From Panaeolus papilionaceus (taxonomy: Eukaryota; Basidiomycota; Agaricomycetes; Agaricales), in the NCBI GenBank assembly GCA_015501605.1, contig JADNRZ010000023.1, positions 62,001 to 126,000 on the forward strand: a stretch of DNA of 64,000 nt, in the 5' to 3' direction. Shown here one piece after another: positions 10,406 to 21,017 of this stretch. Position 1 is the first letter of the stretch. Every line of letters starts with the position of its first letter. A program made the position numbers and the translations under genes. A model generated the notes under the pieces. The model was given only the letters and a program-made list of their open reading frames with translations, was not told the DNA's origin and did no database searches.

Positions 10406-10707
10406 TGTAAGGGATAGGAATGCCCAGAAGCCAAGTTGATAATCGAGTGAGGAATCATCCTGATCCCCACTGGCCTATATACTACATCGGATAAACTATC
10501 TACTGGTATGCTGTGCACTAAATCTAAGAATAGGCTAAGGCTATGCGATATCAAATGATGGTGACGAAACAATCAGGAAAGGAGGCTGCGCACTACGACA
10601 GGGGTATCAATGATGCAATGGGCAGCTGTACAGTGATCTAGAGATGATGACCAGGCTGTGCACCGTAACCGTGCTAGGGTGGGGGTTCTGTGACAGATCC
10701 CCTGACA
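10406..10707 (-). repeat. LTR (5' with respect to the element)
   Basis: This is a 302-bp LTR in the same orientation as the copy at 8942-9243. Its outer end touches the gctag target-site duplication. Confidence 0.9.
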
Positions 10708-11188
10708 GCTAGTTCTTTAACTACAATAGAACAAACCTTCTACTGGACTTATCCTTGCTCTCTTCTAAGACAATACCATTGAGCATATCTCAAAGTGGCA
10801 TTCTTAGAATGATAATTCTAACTCTGATCTTTGAACTGCAAATCCAACTTCTCTCAACCTTGTGATGTTTAGCTCTACAGCCTTAACTGGAAGTGCCTTA
10901 CAAGCTACCATAACACCATGATATACATCAATTTTGACCATTTGGCACTACAATTTTACAACTGATAACCTCTTTTCTCCACAACACTTTCTCCTTTTTT
11001 TCAATCAGGTTTTTTCATTATGAAGGGAATACATGATACTATTTAGATCTACATTTAATAGGTGATAGCTTTAATGTTTGTAAAGATAAGTGCCATTTTG
11101 CAACTCTAGGACAGTTTTGCAATATCCTGGTGGTAATAGTATCTATCACAATCTGAGCTATTACAAATCAACAATCACAATTTACAAC

Positions 11189-13567
11189 CTATGAAACCTC
11201 CATTCTCTGAGGTGACACTACACCAGGTTTCAAATTGCCACCTGCTGCCACTCTTAGCACATTTGCAGGAGGTGCACCCACAGGCAATGGCCCCCTTGTC
11301 CAATCTGGCAAAATGGCACTCCTTGCAGCCTCACCCACTAGGATTGTGTTATCCTGCCCCTTGGATTTTGCTCTCAATGCACCAAGTGTCAGCTCTGATT
11401 GTCTTCCACTGTCCATCTCATCATCTTCCTCATCCTCATGTTGTTGTTGTGCCAACACCTCTTCATCCCATTTCTCACGTGAGATTTCAGAGCCGCCTGT
11501 TTTAAGCGCTCTATAATAAGCAAAAATGCGAATAAGTTAATAGGTTCAAAACAGTGAGACAAATGAGATGAAAGAGAGAAAGAACAAAACACTCACCCAG
11601 CCAAACTCCCTCCAACCCAACCCAAAACAGCAGGATTAAAAGCAGGCGCCTTCCCAGCATTCGCAGCCGCACGTTCGCTTTTCGGAGGGGGTGGAGAAGG
11701 GTTATTCAATATAGCAAAATATGGTAGGAGTGGTCGAAGTGTAGCATATTTATCATGCGCTGGAAGGGTGACTGAACGGTGCGGTTTCGAAGGGGTAGTA
11801 GCAGTGGTCGCAATGGGTGTAGAAGCAGGAGGCGTAGGCGGAGTTGTGGATCTCATGTCATTAAAGGTAGATGTCGCAGTTGGTGTAAGAGGAGGTGGTG
11901 GAGTAGCTTCTCGGTCGCTGCGCTGCGACGTGCTTTGATCCAATGCTGCATTTCGGGCGGGGATTGTTCTGTGGGATACGGGGGGTTTCTGAATCGCCCG
12001 TAAGATTTCGGCATGCAAACGAGGGATTAGACCTGGTAACATCGCGGTTCCGCCTGTTACGAGGATGGAGGAAGCCATGGTTTTACGAAGATCGCGAGGG
12101 ACCTGAGGGGATGGGGTTAGATTTTCAAGGCTGTATTCAGGTGTAAACTTACTTTTAGTAAAGCGTCGAGTATGACTTCTGCAATGCTGCTCTCGTCAAC
12201 ATCACCGCCCTCGAACAGCACCTCTGCAGCCCTCTCTCTTATCCAGCCTGGAACAACGAGGGTACCTCTCCCTGTCCCTGTTTGCTGCGACACCGGAGGC
12301 ATAACCTTGATATGCAGATCTCGTGCAGTCGAATTTCGCTTGTATATCGTAGGCAAAGCTTGCAAGTGCGGGTTATTAGACGGATTATGAGAGGACGCTG
12401 ATATCTGGGACGGATGAGATGACGAGACAGCAGAGAATTCTGATCCTTCAGGCCCGGCTGCATGGGAGAACTCGCTCTCGCTCATAGATGCGTCACTAGA
12501 CGGCGGATGCTGACCAGCGTCGTATTCTGAGCCTTCATCGTCTTGCTGCATGAAATCCTCCCGTCGTGCCTCGTCTGGAATGAGCTGACCGACAAAACAG
12601 CATCTCGTCTTTATTTCTTCGACAACAGCATCTGAGAGGACTTCTTCTGGAACGCGTGTTGCGCGGTGTGCGTTTGGTACGCTGACGGTTGCGCTGAGGG
12701 TACTAGGTGGGGGGAGGTATGTCGCGAAGAGCAGGAGGAGTGCGCGGAGATGGGATGTTAGCCGTGATCCTGCAATGGGGCTCGTTTTGAGTTGAGGAAA
12801 AAGTGGACGCGCGGCGAATATCTATAGGTGGGGTTGGTGGATGAGGTTGAAGGCAGAGCGAGGTACATACGGGTAGAGCTGTTGATTCGAGGTGACCGCA
12901 GTCTATGACAAGGCCTGTTATTCGGCCTACTGCTAGTAAAGAGAGCAGATGACTAGATGCAAACGATATTGAAGGAACCTGAGATATAGTTAGAATGAAT
13001 ACGCTAAATCGATGTCAAGATATACCTGATTGTCGAATAAGACTCTGGCAATGATTTCCTTGATATAGAGAGGTAATAGCGGATGTTCAACAATGATAAC
13101 TTTACGCGCTTTGGGGTCCGCTAATAGAGACCTTTCTAAGGGTTAGTATTGATAAAACGAGAGAAAAACCATACATACTCGTGAAACACAGCTCTTATAC
13201 CGTCCTGCAAGCGTGCTTCAAGAACTTTGTCCTCTTCTGCTCTTTCTGCATTTCCAATAGCACGACCAAGAGACCACAAACTTTCTGTACCACCTGGACC
13301 TCCTGATGGAGACTTGCTTTTTGAAGCAGCATAAAAGACGTCCCTAGGTCTACCTTCGCCACTGAAGCCGACTTTCCAAATTCTTGAACCTGGGTCAATG
13401 ACTACCCTGTCTTCATTTCCATAGAGTGAATGACGACGAGTTGTTGCATAATGTGGTGAAGAATGTATTTGAGTTGCGGTTGAAGAAGCTAAACGAGCGG
13501 CAGCAGGAGTTGTTGGTACAAAAGTTGTTCTTGAACTTGTAGCACCTGGAGTTCCTGGAGTTGTCAT
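11189..13567 (-). CDS. ARP10: Actin-related protein 10 (dynactin pointed-end subunit)
   Basis: Six exons (13179-13567, 13026-13131, 12871-12978, 12153-12821, 11597-12102, 11189-11510) give 699 aa. The N-terminus is low-complexity, followed by the actin-fold opening RVVIDPGSRIWKVGFSGE. Further actin-like pieces are KVIIVEHPLLPLYIKE, GLVIDCGHLEST and LVTGGTAMLPGL. The C-terminus has LGWVGGSLAG and EISREKWDE. Arp10/Arp11 caps the pointed end of the dynactin filament used by dynein. This copy is much longer than typical Arp10 (about 400 aa), owing to an acidic insert after MQQDDEG, a Thr/Pro-rich insert and an acidic tail. The start is the ATG at 13567; the upstream in-frame extension begins with TTG only. 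It is divergent from the TRAP-alpha gene. Confidence 0.82.
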
Positions 13568-13734
13568 TAGAATAGTAATGAATGACCGAGAGTTGAAAGA
13601 CTTTGTCAATGTTGTAAGAGTCTGTAATAGATAAGATAAGATAAGGTAATCACGGGATTATACGTGGCAATGGGATTGACTGACTGACTGACATTCTTTC
13701 AACTTGTCCTTTTTATTTTCTTTGCTGGTTCAAT
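13568..13734. promoter_or_regulatory. Bidirectional promoter, ARP10 / TRAP-alpha-like gene
   Basis: Only 167 bp separate the two divergent start codons. It contains a 'gataagataagataagg' run (about 13631-13647) and a 'tgactgactgactgac' run (about 13678-13693) followed by a pyrimidine-rich tract next to the plus-strand start. There is no clear TATA box. Confidence 0.5.
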
Positions 13735-14896
13735 ATGCGGTTTGGGTCTTTAATCACTACAGCCTTGTTCGCTGCCTTTGCTTTGGTACGCGCGGATGAT
13801 TCGAGTACGCGTTTTTACCGTTATTTTGAAAGAAATTAATACTAATACTAATTCATTAACAGCTGACGACCATGTCGAAACGTTTGCTGCTCCTGTCCCA
13901 GAAGTCATTGCTACAACTTCGTTCCCTGAGGATAACACCTTTAACCGTATGTGTTAAACGCGTTATTTAATACTTGAATACTAATTTTATGATAGACATT
14001 GTCAATGGCGAAACGACACGGCTTACGGTTGCTGTCGAGAACAAGTCTCCTTTGAACGTCACTCTTCTCAGCATTCACGGTAAACTCTCACATCCAGACA
14101 CAGGTGCTTTTATCAAGAACGTATGTATCAAGTATCTGTGCTCTAATACACTTCTAACAATCTTCTAGTTGACCTCTGTCAAACTTGGTATCCCTCTCTT
14201 CGAGAGCCTTGCTCTCCAACTCCCTTACAGCTTCTACAGCGAGTACGTGTTTTTTCTTCACTCCGTTTACCTCGTGTACTCATACTCTCTCTAGATTCAA
14301 GGTATATACTCATCTCCGCCGCTTAACGACGCGTGTTGACCTTTTCACATAGACCGGTGACGTCCGTTTGAACGTCTATATCGAACACTCTACCGAGGTA
14401 TGTCACATCTTCTCTCACACGCGCCCAATCTAAACTTTAGATATAGAATGGTCAATACACCGTCGAAGCCTACGATTCCATCGTCACCGTCGTCGAGCCT
14501 GCTTTCTCCATCTTTGATTTCAAACTGTGAGCCCGCTACCTGTATATCTCTCCCACACTCACTAACCCCTTTCAATCCAGCCTCTCTACCTACGCCACCG
14601 TCCTCGCCATCCTCTCTGGTCTGGGCTACATCGCTTACCGTCAATTCATGCCAGCTCCCAAGAAATCCCGCGCTCGCAAGCCCCCTGCTGCTTCCACCGG
14701 TGACGTCAGCTCTCCCGTTAGCGTTACCGCGACTGGTGCTGGTGGTTACAGCGAGGAGTGGATTCCTGAGCACCACTTGAAGAAGGCCGCCAAGAAGGGC
14801 AAGAAATCCGAGGGTGCGACTAGTGCTGATGATTTGAGCGGTGCTGAGACGAGTGGTGCTGAGGGTAAGGCTCAGAAGAAGAAGGGCAGGAAGTAA
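13735..14896 (+). CDS. TRAP-alpha / Irc22-like ER membrane protein
   Basis: Eight exons give 266 aa: 13735-13804, 13863-13946, 13996-14120, 14169-14242, 14295-14301, 14353-14397, 14447-14526, 14581-14896. It has an N-terminal signal peptide (MRFGSLITTALFAAFALVRA) and an acidic lumenal stretch. The TRAP-alpha beta-domain shows VNGETTRLTVAVEN, GIPLFESLALQLPYSFYSEF and RLNVYIEH. A transmembrane helix (YATVLAILSGLGYIAY) precedes a basic cytosolic tail. In animals TRAP-alpha (SSR1) is a translocon-associated glycoprotein; fungi keep a short Irc22-like relative. Exon 5 is only 7 nt (a-ttc-aag), needed to keep the conserved SEFK. The 3' end is lysine-rich. Confidence 0.85.
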
Positions 14897-15216
14897 AGAC
14901 GAGAGTGCATGAAAAGTACCTTGCATTAAGGTCGACCGTGAATTATTTAAGCCAGTAATTGAGCCGTAATACATGTTAACCAGCTTGACTTATTTAATTC
15001 ATACCACTGTTTTCTGTATGCCAACAAATACCGGTCCGCCATCATAAAATTCGCGGCGACCGATTAAGGCGAATAGCTTGACCTCGAACCACAACCATCC
15101 TGTACCTCTGGGTTGACTCGGCTTCGTGGTACATATTGAAAGCAGACGTCCTGCTCGACTCTTGACAACCCTCTTGCTTGGAATCTGAGCTACATAAGGC
15201 CTGCTAGATTCTCATA
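14897..15216. other. 3' UTR plus promoter space
   Basis: This is a 320-bp gap between two plus-strand genes. No further gene is visible. Confidence 0.4.
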
Positions 15217-16929
15217 ATGACCAACCCCCACATGAACAAACGAACCTGGCTCACATTCATCGGTGCCCTGCTCCCCGTCACTGTACTCTACGTTCTGTAC
15301 AGGACAGAACTATGGGAATACTCTGGTCTCACCAATATCAATTTTAGCAACATCTTTGCCCCTGTAGCTCATGGCCATGGCCGTTACTGTCGCCTGGCAA
15401 GTCATAGTGCGGCAAACACCAACACGAAAGTCGTATCCAACTCGAGTAGAACTCCATTCACCAGGCACATAGTCGCAGTAGGCGACATTCACGGTGACAT
15501 GGCCAATGCACGTAAAGTCCTGCGATTTGCAGGTGTAGTCGACGATTCAGACGAGGCAAAGTGGACGGGCAATGTCGATTGGTTCGTTCAGACAGGGGAT
15601 ATCATTGATAGGTTAGTGCTTCTTCCCATGAAATTCGTTCACCTTAGCGCGTTTAACTCAATGGTTGCTATTTCAATAGGGGCGACGACACCATCGCATT
15701 ATACAGGTGGATGGAACGCCTTCGCTCACAAGCGAAATCCGTCGGCGGGGACGTGATCTCCCACATGGGGAACCACGAATACATGAATGCACTCGGTTTG
15801 TCCCTTTCCCTTCCCCTACCCATCTCCTTCACTCACTCTTTCACTTCCTTCCTACCCACCCACAGGCGACTGGCGTTACGTCTACCCCTCCGAACTCAAA
15901 ACATTCCGTACAATATCCGCGCGTCAACGCCTCATCTCCACAGGATTCATCGGCCGCGCCTGGGCTGCCAATTACACCGTCACTTCCAGGTTACCGCTGC
16001 ATCCTTCGATAGGGGATATCAATGAGCCTTATGAGCCTTCCTCCTCCTCGCTTCCGGATTCTCTACGCCGGAATCAAGGTCAAAGCGGGGCTCAAGTCCC
16101 GCTCTCCTCCTCCAGCCAGGATACGGATGTGGACGACCCCCTGTCGCACACCGCCATTTCCTTCGTCCACGGCGGTTTATCACCCACATACCAAGACCTA
16201 ACACCCTTCCCTTCCAAAATCAACGAGCTAGGCAAATCTCTCCTACACAAACTGCAAAATAGGAAACAGCCCGATCCGCATCCCCCAGCGCGGAAACCGG
16301 GGTTACCCGAGGGTAAGTACATAACTCTTCAGCCATGTACTAGTGTCACCCAATCACAGCTGACCTGTTTCTCTGTTTGATTGACTTGACAGATGCAACA
16401 GACGAAGAAAGGGGGTTATACGCCGCCAATGGGCCATTATGGTACCGCGGTTGGGCATCTCAACCAGAAGAAATCATATGCGCGCAGGTAGACGATGTCT
16501 TGACACGAACAGGAACGCGAAGAATGATCATGGGTCATACTCCCGATTTCGAGGTGCGTGTTCAGGTTGTTCGATAAAAAGGAAAGGGGCTTGGGGTGCT
16601 TATTGCTTGATGCACATAGAAAATTGTGTCGAGGTGCGGGGGGAAGATTATTATTATTGATACTGGTACGTTATGCTCGCGTCTTCTCTTTCTGTTACTT
16701 CAAAATCAACGTTTGTGCACGCTTTCCAGGCATATCACGCGCTTACGGGGGTGTACTCTCCGCTCTATCCATTCAGTACACGCTTGAACCTCTCGGAGAC
16801 GACCCAGGAGAGGGCGAAGAAGACACGCAAAAATGGAAGGAGACAGAGGTCATTACTGCGTTGTATGAAGACAAACGCGAAGAGTTGGTACGCGAAGAAC
16901 GCGAGATTGTGGGGCAGTTCTCGCACTGA
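15217..16929 (+). CDS. Shewanella-like (SLP-type) metallophosphatase
   Basis: Six exons (15217-15611, 15680-15795, 15866-16312, 16393-16553, 16620-16665, 16730-16929) give 454 aa. An N-terminal hydrophobic segment (LTFIGALLPVTVLYVLY) makes it a signal-anchored or secretory-pathway protein. All PPP/calcineurin-like metal-site motifs are present: VGDIHGD, TGDIIDRGD (split by intron 1), MGNHEY, FVHGGLSP and MGHTPDF. The spacing and the IIIIDTGISRAYGG segment match the SLP class rather than PP1/PP2A. It should be a di-metal Ser/Thr or Tyr phosphatase; the substrate is unknown. An insert near residues 215-250 is Ser-rich. Confidence 0.82.
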
Positions 16930-17266
16930 GAGTGAAAGACTATCATTATACTTCGTTTTTTGGAGTTTGCTATCGTTTCGTTTCGTTTCGCTTTTATACC
17001 CAACAAACACTGTATCAGATCGTATTACGTATCCGTCCAATGTTGCAGACAATTCCTTTCATCCTCATCGCCGACCCCTATCTTATTTTTTGAATCTGAT
17101 CCGGTGGTATTAACCCGACCACGTATCTTATCTAACAGTGGACGCAATGACAATCTCACAGTGGAGCTTCTTCCTTCTCGCTCTCTCTCTCATCCACCAC
17201 AACCTCGACCTCCCGCTCACCCTCTGTGTCAACCATTCCGACATACCCTCCAAACCCAATATCACA
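16930..17266. other. Intergenic space before the racemase gene
   Basis: It holds the 3' UTR of the phosphatase and the promoter of the racemase gene. A possible in-frame N-terminal extension of the racemase starts at an ATG at 17147 (see findings). Confidence 0.4.
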
Positions 17267-18117
17267 ATGTCCGAAGACACCCCCGTCCGCATCCTCGTCA
17301 TCAACCCCAACTCCTCGTCATCCGTCACATCAGGCCTGCAATCCATCCTCACACCGCCTCCCTCCACCTACCTCAACTTCTACACCGCACCCCTAACCGC
17401 GCCCGCCCAAATCATGGATCTCACAACCGGCATTGAGAGTGCCGCTGCTTGTTACGAGGATTTGAAGAGAAAGAGGTTGATAGACCAGTATGATGCGTTT
17501 TTGGTGTGTTGTTGTGAGTTGCTCTGTTGAATCTATACGTGTTTTGTATATACGAATCCAAGACCAATTTCTAACACCAACCCTCTATTTTCAAATATCT
17601 CAACAGTCTCCGACCACCCCCTAACCCACATCCTCCGCGAACAAACCCCCAAACCCTGCATGAACATCCTCGAAGCCGCCATCTCCCAATCCCTACTCAT
17701 TGGGCAGCGTTTCGGTATAATCACAACTGGCACAGGGTACAAATACATCTATCACAAAGACGTCAAAAACTTCATGGGCGCTACGTCAGATAGATTCGCA
17801 GGATTGGTCACCACGGGCCTGGATGTATTGGAGTTGGGGGATGGAGAGAGGGGGTATGTTGAGAAGAAGATTAAAGATGCAGCCAAGAGGATTGCAGAGA
17901 TGGGGGCGGATGTAATTATTCTGGGGTGTGCTGGTGCGTATTTCGCTGAACTTGTTTTGAGAGTAATTCGAAGGCTGACGTGTGGCTTCAAGGCATGGCG
18001 GGTATGGAAGACTGGGTTAAACAGGGCGTGGAAGACGCAGGTCATGGTCCTGTCAAAATTATCGACGGCGCGAAAGCTGGCATTCAGCTTCTACCTGCTC
18101 TGGTTAGGTTGGGTTAG
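17267..18117 (+). CDS. DCG1: Asp/Glu/hydantoin racemase family protein (DCG1-like)
   Basis: Three exons (17267-17513, 17607-17933, 17993-18117) give 232 aa. The N-terminus RILVINPNSSSSVTSGL is the family start. Both catalytic cysteines of the cofactor-independent racemase fold are visible, in FLVCCFSDHP (residues about 81-84) and VIILGCAGM (about 190). RFGIITTG and AGIQLLPALVRLG complete the fold. Members racemise hydantoins or allantoin; yeast DCG1 is co-regulated with allantoin catabolism genes. Here the neighbours give no pathway clue. I chose the ATG at 17267 because it matches the family start. An in-frame upstream ATG would add about 40 residues. Confidence 0.82.
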
Positions 18118-18227
18118 TAAAAAGATCTCCGTGTGTAGCGAAAACACAGTTAGATCGAGTAGGGTATTTGGACGAGGCAGAAAAGGTGTCTCTTTTTGAG
18201 GGTAGTACTAATATACAACGTGACGTC

Positions 18228-19685
18228 CTAAGCCGCTGTCTGTACAGACCTTTTCTATCACAAAAGTCAATACGAGTCAGAAGCAAAAAAAAAAAGAAAA
18301 AGCAAGACTACTCACATAGCCAACTGCATCAAGATCGTATTTGATGCCCATCTCAGCCAACTTGTTCTTACGCTGCTCCTGGCGCTTAAGAAGTCGCCTC
18401 TCCGCCTTCTTCTGTTCCTCCTCTGATCTTGGCTGCATCACAAAACAGAATCAACAAAAATTCTTCCAAAAAGCTGAAGAAAGGAACGCGTACCTTATTG
18501 TGCGCAGCACGAGCAACCTGATCCCTAGGAACAACTCTCCACTTCCTATTAGCGCCAACCCAAAGCTGAGGGTGAACCTCGTCCTTGGGAATCAACTTGC
18601 ACTTCAGGATATGGCCCATCATGAGGTAGTTGTCCATCGTCTCCGCCACAATCTTAGCAACAGCCGAAGAGTCAAACTCGATGAATCCATAGTGCTTGGA
18701 CTTTCCAGTCTTCTTGTTTCGTGAAAGTCGTATGCGGGTAACGTCTCCGAATTGAGAAAAGTAAGCTTTCATTTGCTCTTCGTAAAAACCGTGGGGGATG
18801 CGGCCGAGGAATAGAACACCACGGTCTTCAGACTTTTGATCAAAACATATCAGCAAAGAGACTCTGTTGTAAAAGATGGATAAAACATACATGTTGCTTC
18901 TTAGCTTTCTCCAATTTCCTCTTCACAGTTTCGTCGTCCTTCGCAATCGTAGGCAGCTTGCCCATGTCGAAATCAGCAGGTTCATCATCCATAGCATCGT
19001 CATCTGAAGAGTCCTCGTCGTCGGTCGAGAATCCATGCAGATGGCCGTCCTCTTCGTCGTCTGACCCTGCTTCCTCTGCGGCTTCCTCTTCTTCGTCCTG
19101 CTCGTCCTCGGATGATTCAGGTTGGGGTATAGGAGCTTTTGATTTTTTCTTGGGTGCAGCAGATGATGTGGCCTTCTTGGAGGCTTTTGGCTTTTGAGTG
19201 TTCTCTTTCGAGATAGAAACGAGAGGAGCAGGGGTAGTCGAAGCAGAGGGTTTGGCGGCAGACTTGTCCTTCTTGGACGCTTTTGCGGGTGGATCTTCCT
19301 TAACGGGGGATGCTTTAGGAGTGGAAGCAGGGGCAGCAGGCTGGTCCTTCTTCTTGTCAGCCTTTTTAGCAGCCTTGGCAGGTGAAGGTTTAGCAGGCTC
19401 TACGTCGTCCTCGACAGGTTTAGCAGCCTTTGAAGATTTGGGTTTTTCCTGGACGTCTTTCTTGGCTTTTTTGGGTGCTTTTGAAAGTTCTTCTGTGTCC
19501 TTCTTATCAGAGTCTACAGCAGCAGGTTCAGCATCCTTCTTCCGCTTTAGAGACTTTGTAGATTTGGATGGTTCAGCAGCAACCACAGCAACAGGTTCTG
19601 AGATCGGAGCAGGAGCAGCCTTCTTTTCCTTTGTCTTTTTATCAGTTTTAACTGCTGATGATTTTGTCGTAGATTTGGAGGGCAT
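18228..19685 (-). CDS. NOP15: Nucleolar RRM protein (Nop15/NIFK-like)
   Basis: Four exons (18891-19685, 18494-18832, 18316-18432, 18228-18254) give 425 aa. Residues 1-230 are a Lys/Ala/Pro-rich, then acidic, disordered region with many KK and EED runs. Residues about 266-345 are one RRM with RNP2 (GVLFLGRIP) and RNP1 (KHYGFIEF). After it come the family's LWVGANRKWRVVPRD segment and a basic helical end (RSEEEQKKAERRLLKRQEQRKNK). Nop15 and its human relative NIFK act in 60S ribosome assembly near ITS2. The last exon is short (27 nt) and its acceptor is the least certain part. The gene diverges from the next one across only 104 bp. Confidence 0.8.
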
Positions 19686-19789
19686 AGTGGATGGAGGTTT
19701 GTTGAAGAACTCTGCTATGAAAATGAATTGAAGATCAATTTCCAAAAAATAAAGGTTGTAGCAAAACAAACCACAATAAGGCTCTTTAG
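19686..19789. promoter_or_regulatory. Compact bidirectional promoter
   Basis: The start codons of the Nop15-like gene and its plus-strand neighbour are separated by 104 bp. No TATA box is evident, and the sequence is AT-rich. Confidence 0.45.
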
Positions 19790-20810
19790 ATGATACCACG
19801 TCTTGCTCGTTTTGCCAATCCGCACTTGGTTCCTCAGAAAGAGGTCAAGATCACCAGAAAAGAAATTTATAGAGAAGATGGAGACGACGATGAGCTCAAT
19901 GTGTCACCCGATGCCGAGGAACTGGAAGCTTTGAAGAATTTGGTCGAGTGTGGTTTGCTCGTACCTGATATTACGCTCAAAACCAAGAAACGGAGGAAAC
20001 TGGACGATGGAAAGGCAGAGGACGAGACGCATTGTATGATTTTATTTTTTATTATATTTTGAAGGTTAATATCTTATCTGGCTTTAGTGTTTCGTTTGGT
20101 GTCGAGCAGGCGATCTCCTCAGCCAATATCACTTCTTCCACCACCCCCACCAGAACCCATGTTGGTCTGAATATTTTTAACATACGTATTATTCCAACAA
20201 CCATTCCCTAGAACCCGCGAACCAGATGCTGAAGACTCTGAAGAACAAGCCGAGCTTCGAAGGGTGCATGCACAATCTGCAGCAGTAACTCTGCAGGATA
20301 TTCAATTCAGTGCTTCGATTGAAAAGGTGACGCTGGTTATATTCAATTCTTCCTTTTATTAACTTTGGTTCTCAGTCGAGACCCTTTGCAAAACAGAGTA
20401 TCTCTGCAACAGCATCTGTATCAATATCCACTCCACTTGCCGTCCTATGTACTGCCCAACAACCTCGAAAAACCCGACCACCAGTACCCGCCGAATCTCT
20501 TCAGAAATACCCATACACAGGACAGCCATCGAGTCCTTCAAAAGATAAACCATTAAAATTACCTCAAGATTGTCCGCTGGTCGACGTCGTACCTATAGAA
20601 ATGTCCACCAGAAAACCACGACGAAGAAATCGTTCGGCAAAGAACAAAGAGCGGCCTCCACCCCAATTCTGGAGACCAGATCCGTCATGGGGTGGAAAGT
20701 CCTTGGGTTATGCTTATGGCTATCCAAGCGGGTTAGCTGTTACGCAAGGATTTGGACGGAGTGATCATTGGAGGTATCAAAGAGACACTATGGCCAAGAT
20801 TGTAAATTAA
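19790..20810 (+). CDS. Conserved hypothetical protein (288 aa)
   Basis: Four exons (19790-20033, 20088-20160, 20212-20326, 20376-20810) give 288 aa. I do not recognise a named domain. The first 85 residues are charged (KITRKEIYREDGDDDE, KTKKRRKLDD). A Pro-run follows, then a Ser/Thr/Pro-rich middle and a basic patch (STRKPRRRNRSAKNK). The most protein-like part is the C-terminus: PPQFWRPDPSWGGKSLGYAYG and a GFGRSDHWRYQRD segment, both rich in aromatics and glycine. The basic patches suggest a nuclear protein. The head-to-head arrangement with the nucleolar RRM gene hints at co-expression; this is inference. Confidence 0.65.
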
Positions 20811-21017
20811 CGCGTCGTTGAATGAGGTCCTACAAAAATTACCAGAATCGGAAATAATTTCTATACTTGACCAAATCTCCAGAATAATAAAATCTCAATT
20901 AAAAGTCTTTAAAAAGTATAAATAAAAGGAAAATTAACTATTAATAATAATGTGGTGGTGGTCAATGTCAAGAGTGGCCATAACGGGAACAAACACTCTT
21001 TGCTTTCTACACCCACG

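Larger units (their letters stand above)
8942..10707 (-). mobile_element. Complete non-autonomous LTR retrotransposon carrying a KH-domain gene
   Basis: The element is 1,766 bp with two direct 302-bp LTRs (8942-9243 and 10406-10707) bounded by TG...CA. A perfect 5-bp target-site duplication, gctag, lies at 8937-8941 and 10708-10712. Read on the minus strand, a purine-rich tract (gatggggagatag) directly precedes the 3' LTR, as expected for second-strand priming. The 1.16-kb interior has one long ORF on the minus strand. No protease, reverse transcriptase, RNase H or integrase is present, so mobilisation must be in trans. LTR identity is about 98%, so the insertion is recent. It is a TRIM/LARD-like element, but with an intact cargo or Gag substitute gene. 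Confidence 0.9.
8888..10915 (+). mobile_element. Gypsy LTR split by the nested KH element
   Basis: The left part (about 8888-8941) holds the LTR TATA region 'catataaaccctgtagttta'. The right part (10708-10915) resumes with 'gctagttctttaac' and runs through 'ttctaagacaatacca' and 'gtggcattctta' to the LTR end CTACCATAACA. Removing the nested element at 8942-10707 and one gctag copy restores a continuous LTR like those at 7651-8815. The 5' end of this LTR seems truncated or diverged. Confidence 0.75.

Noticed and set aside
19198..19731. Plus-strand 177-codon frame of Ser, Ala and Phe
   Set aside because: It is the antisense of the Lys/Ala-rich N-terminus of the Nop15-like protein.
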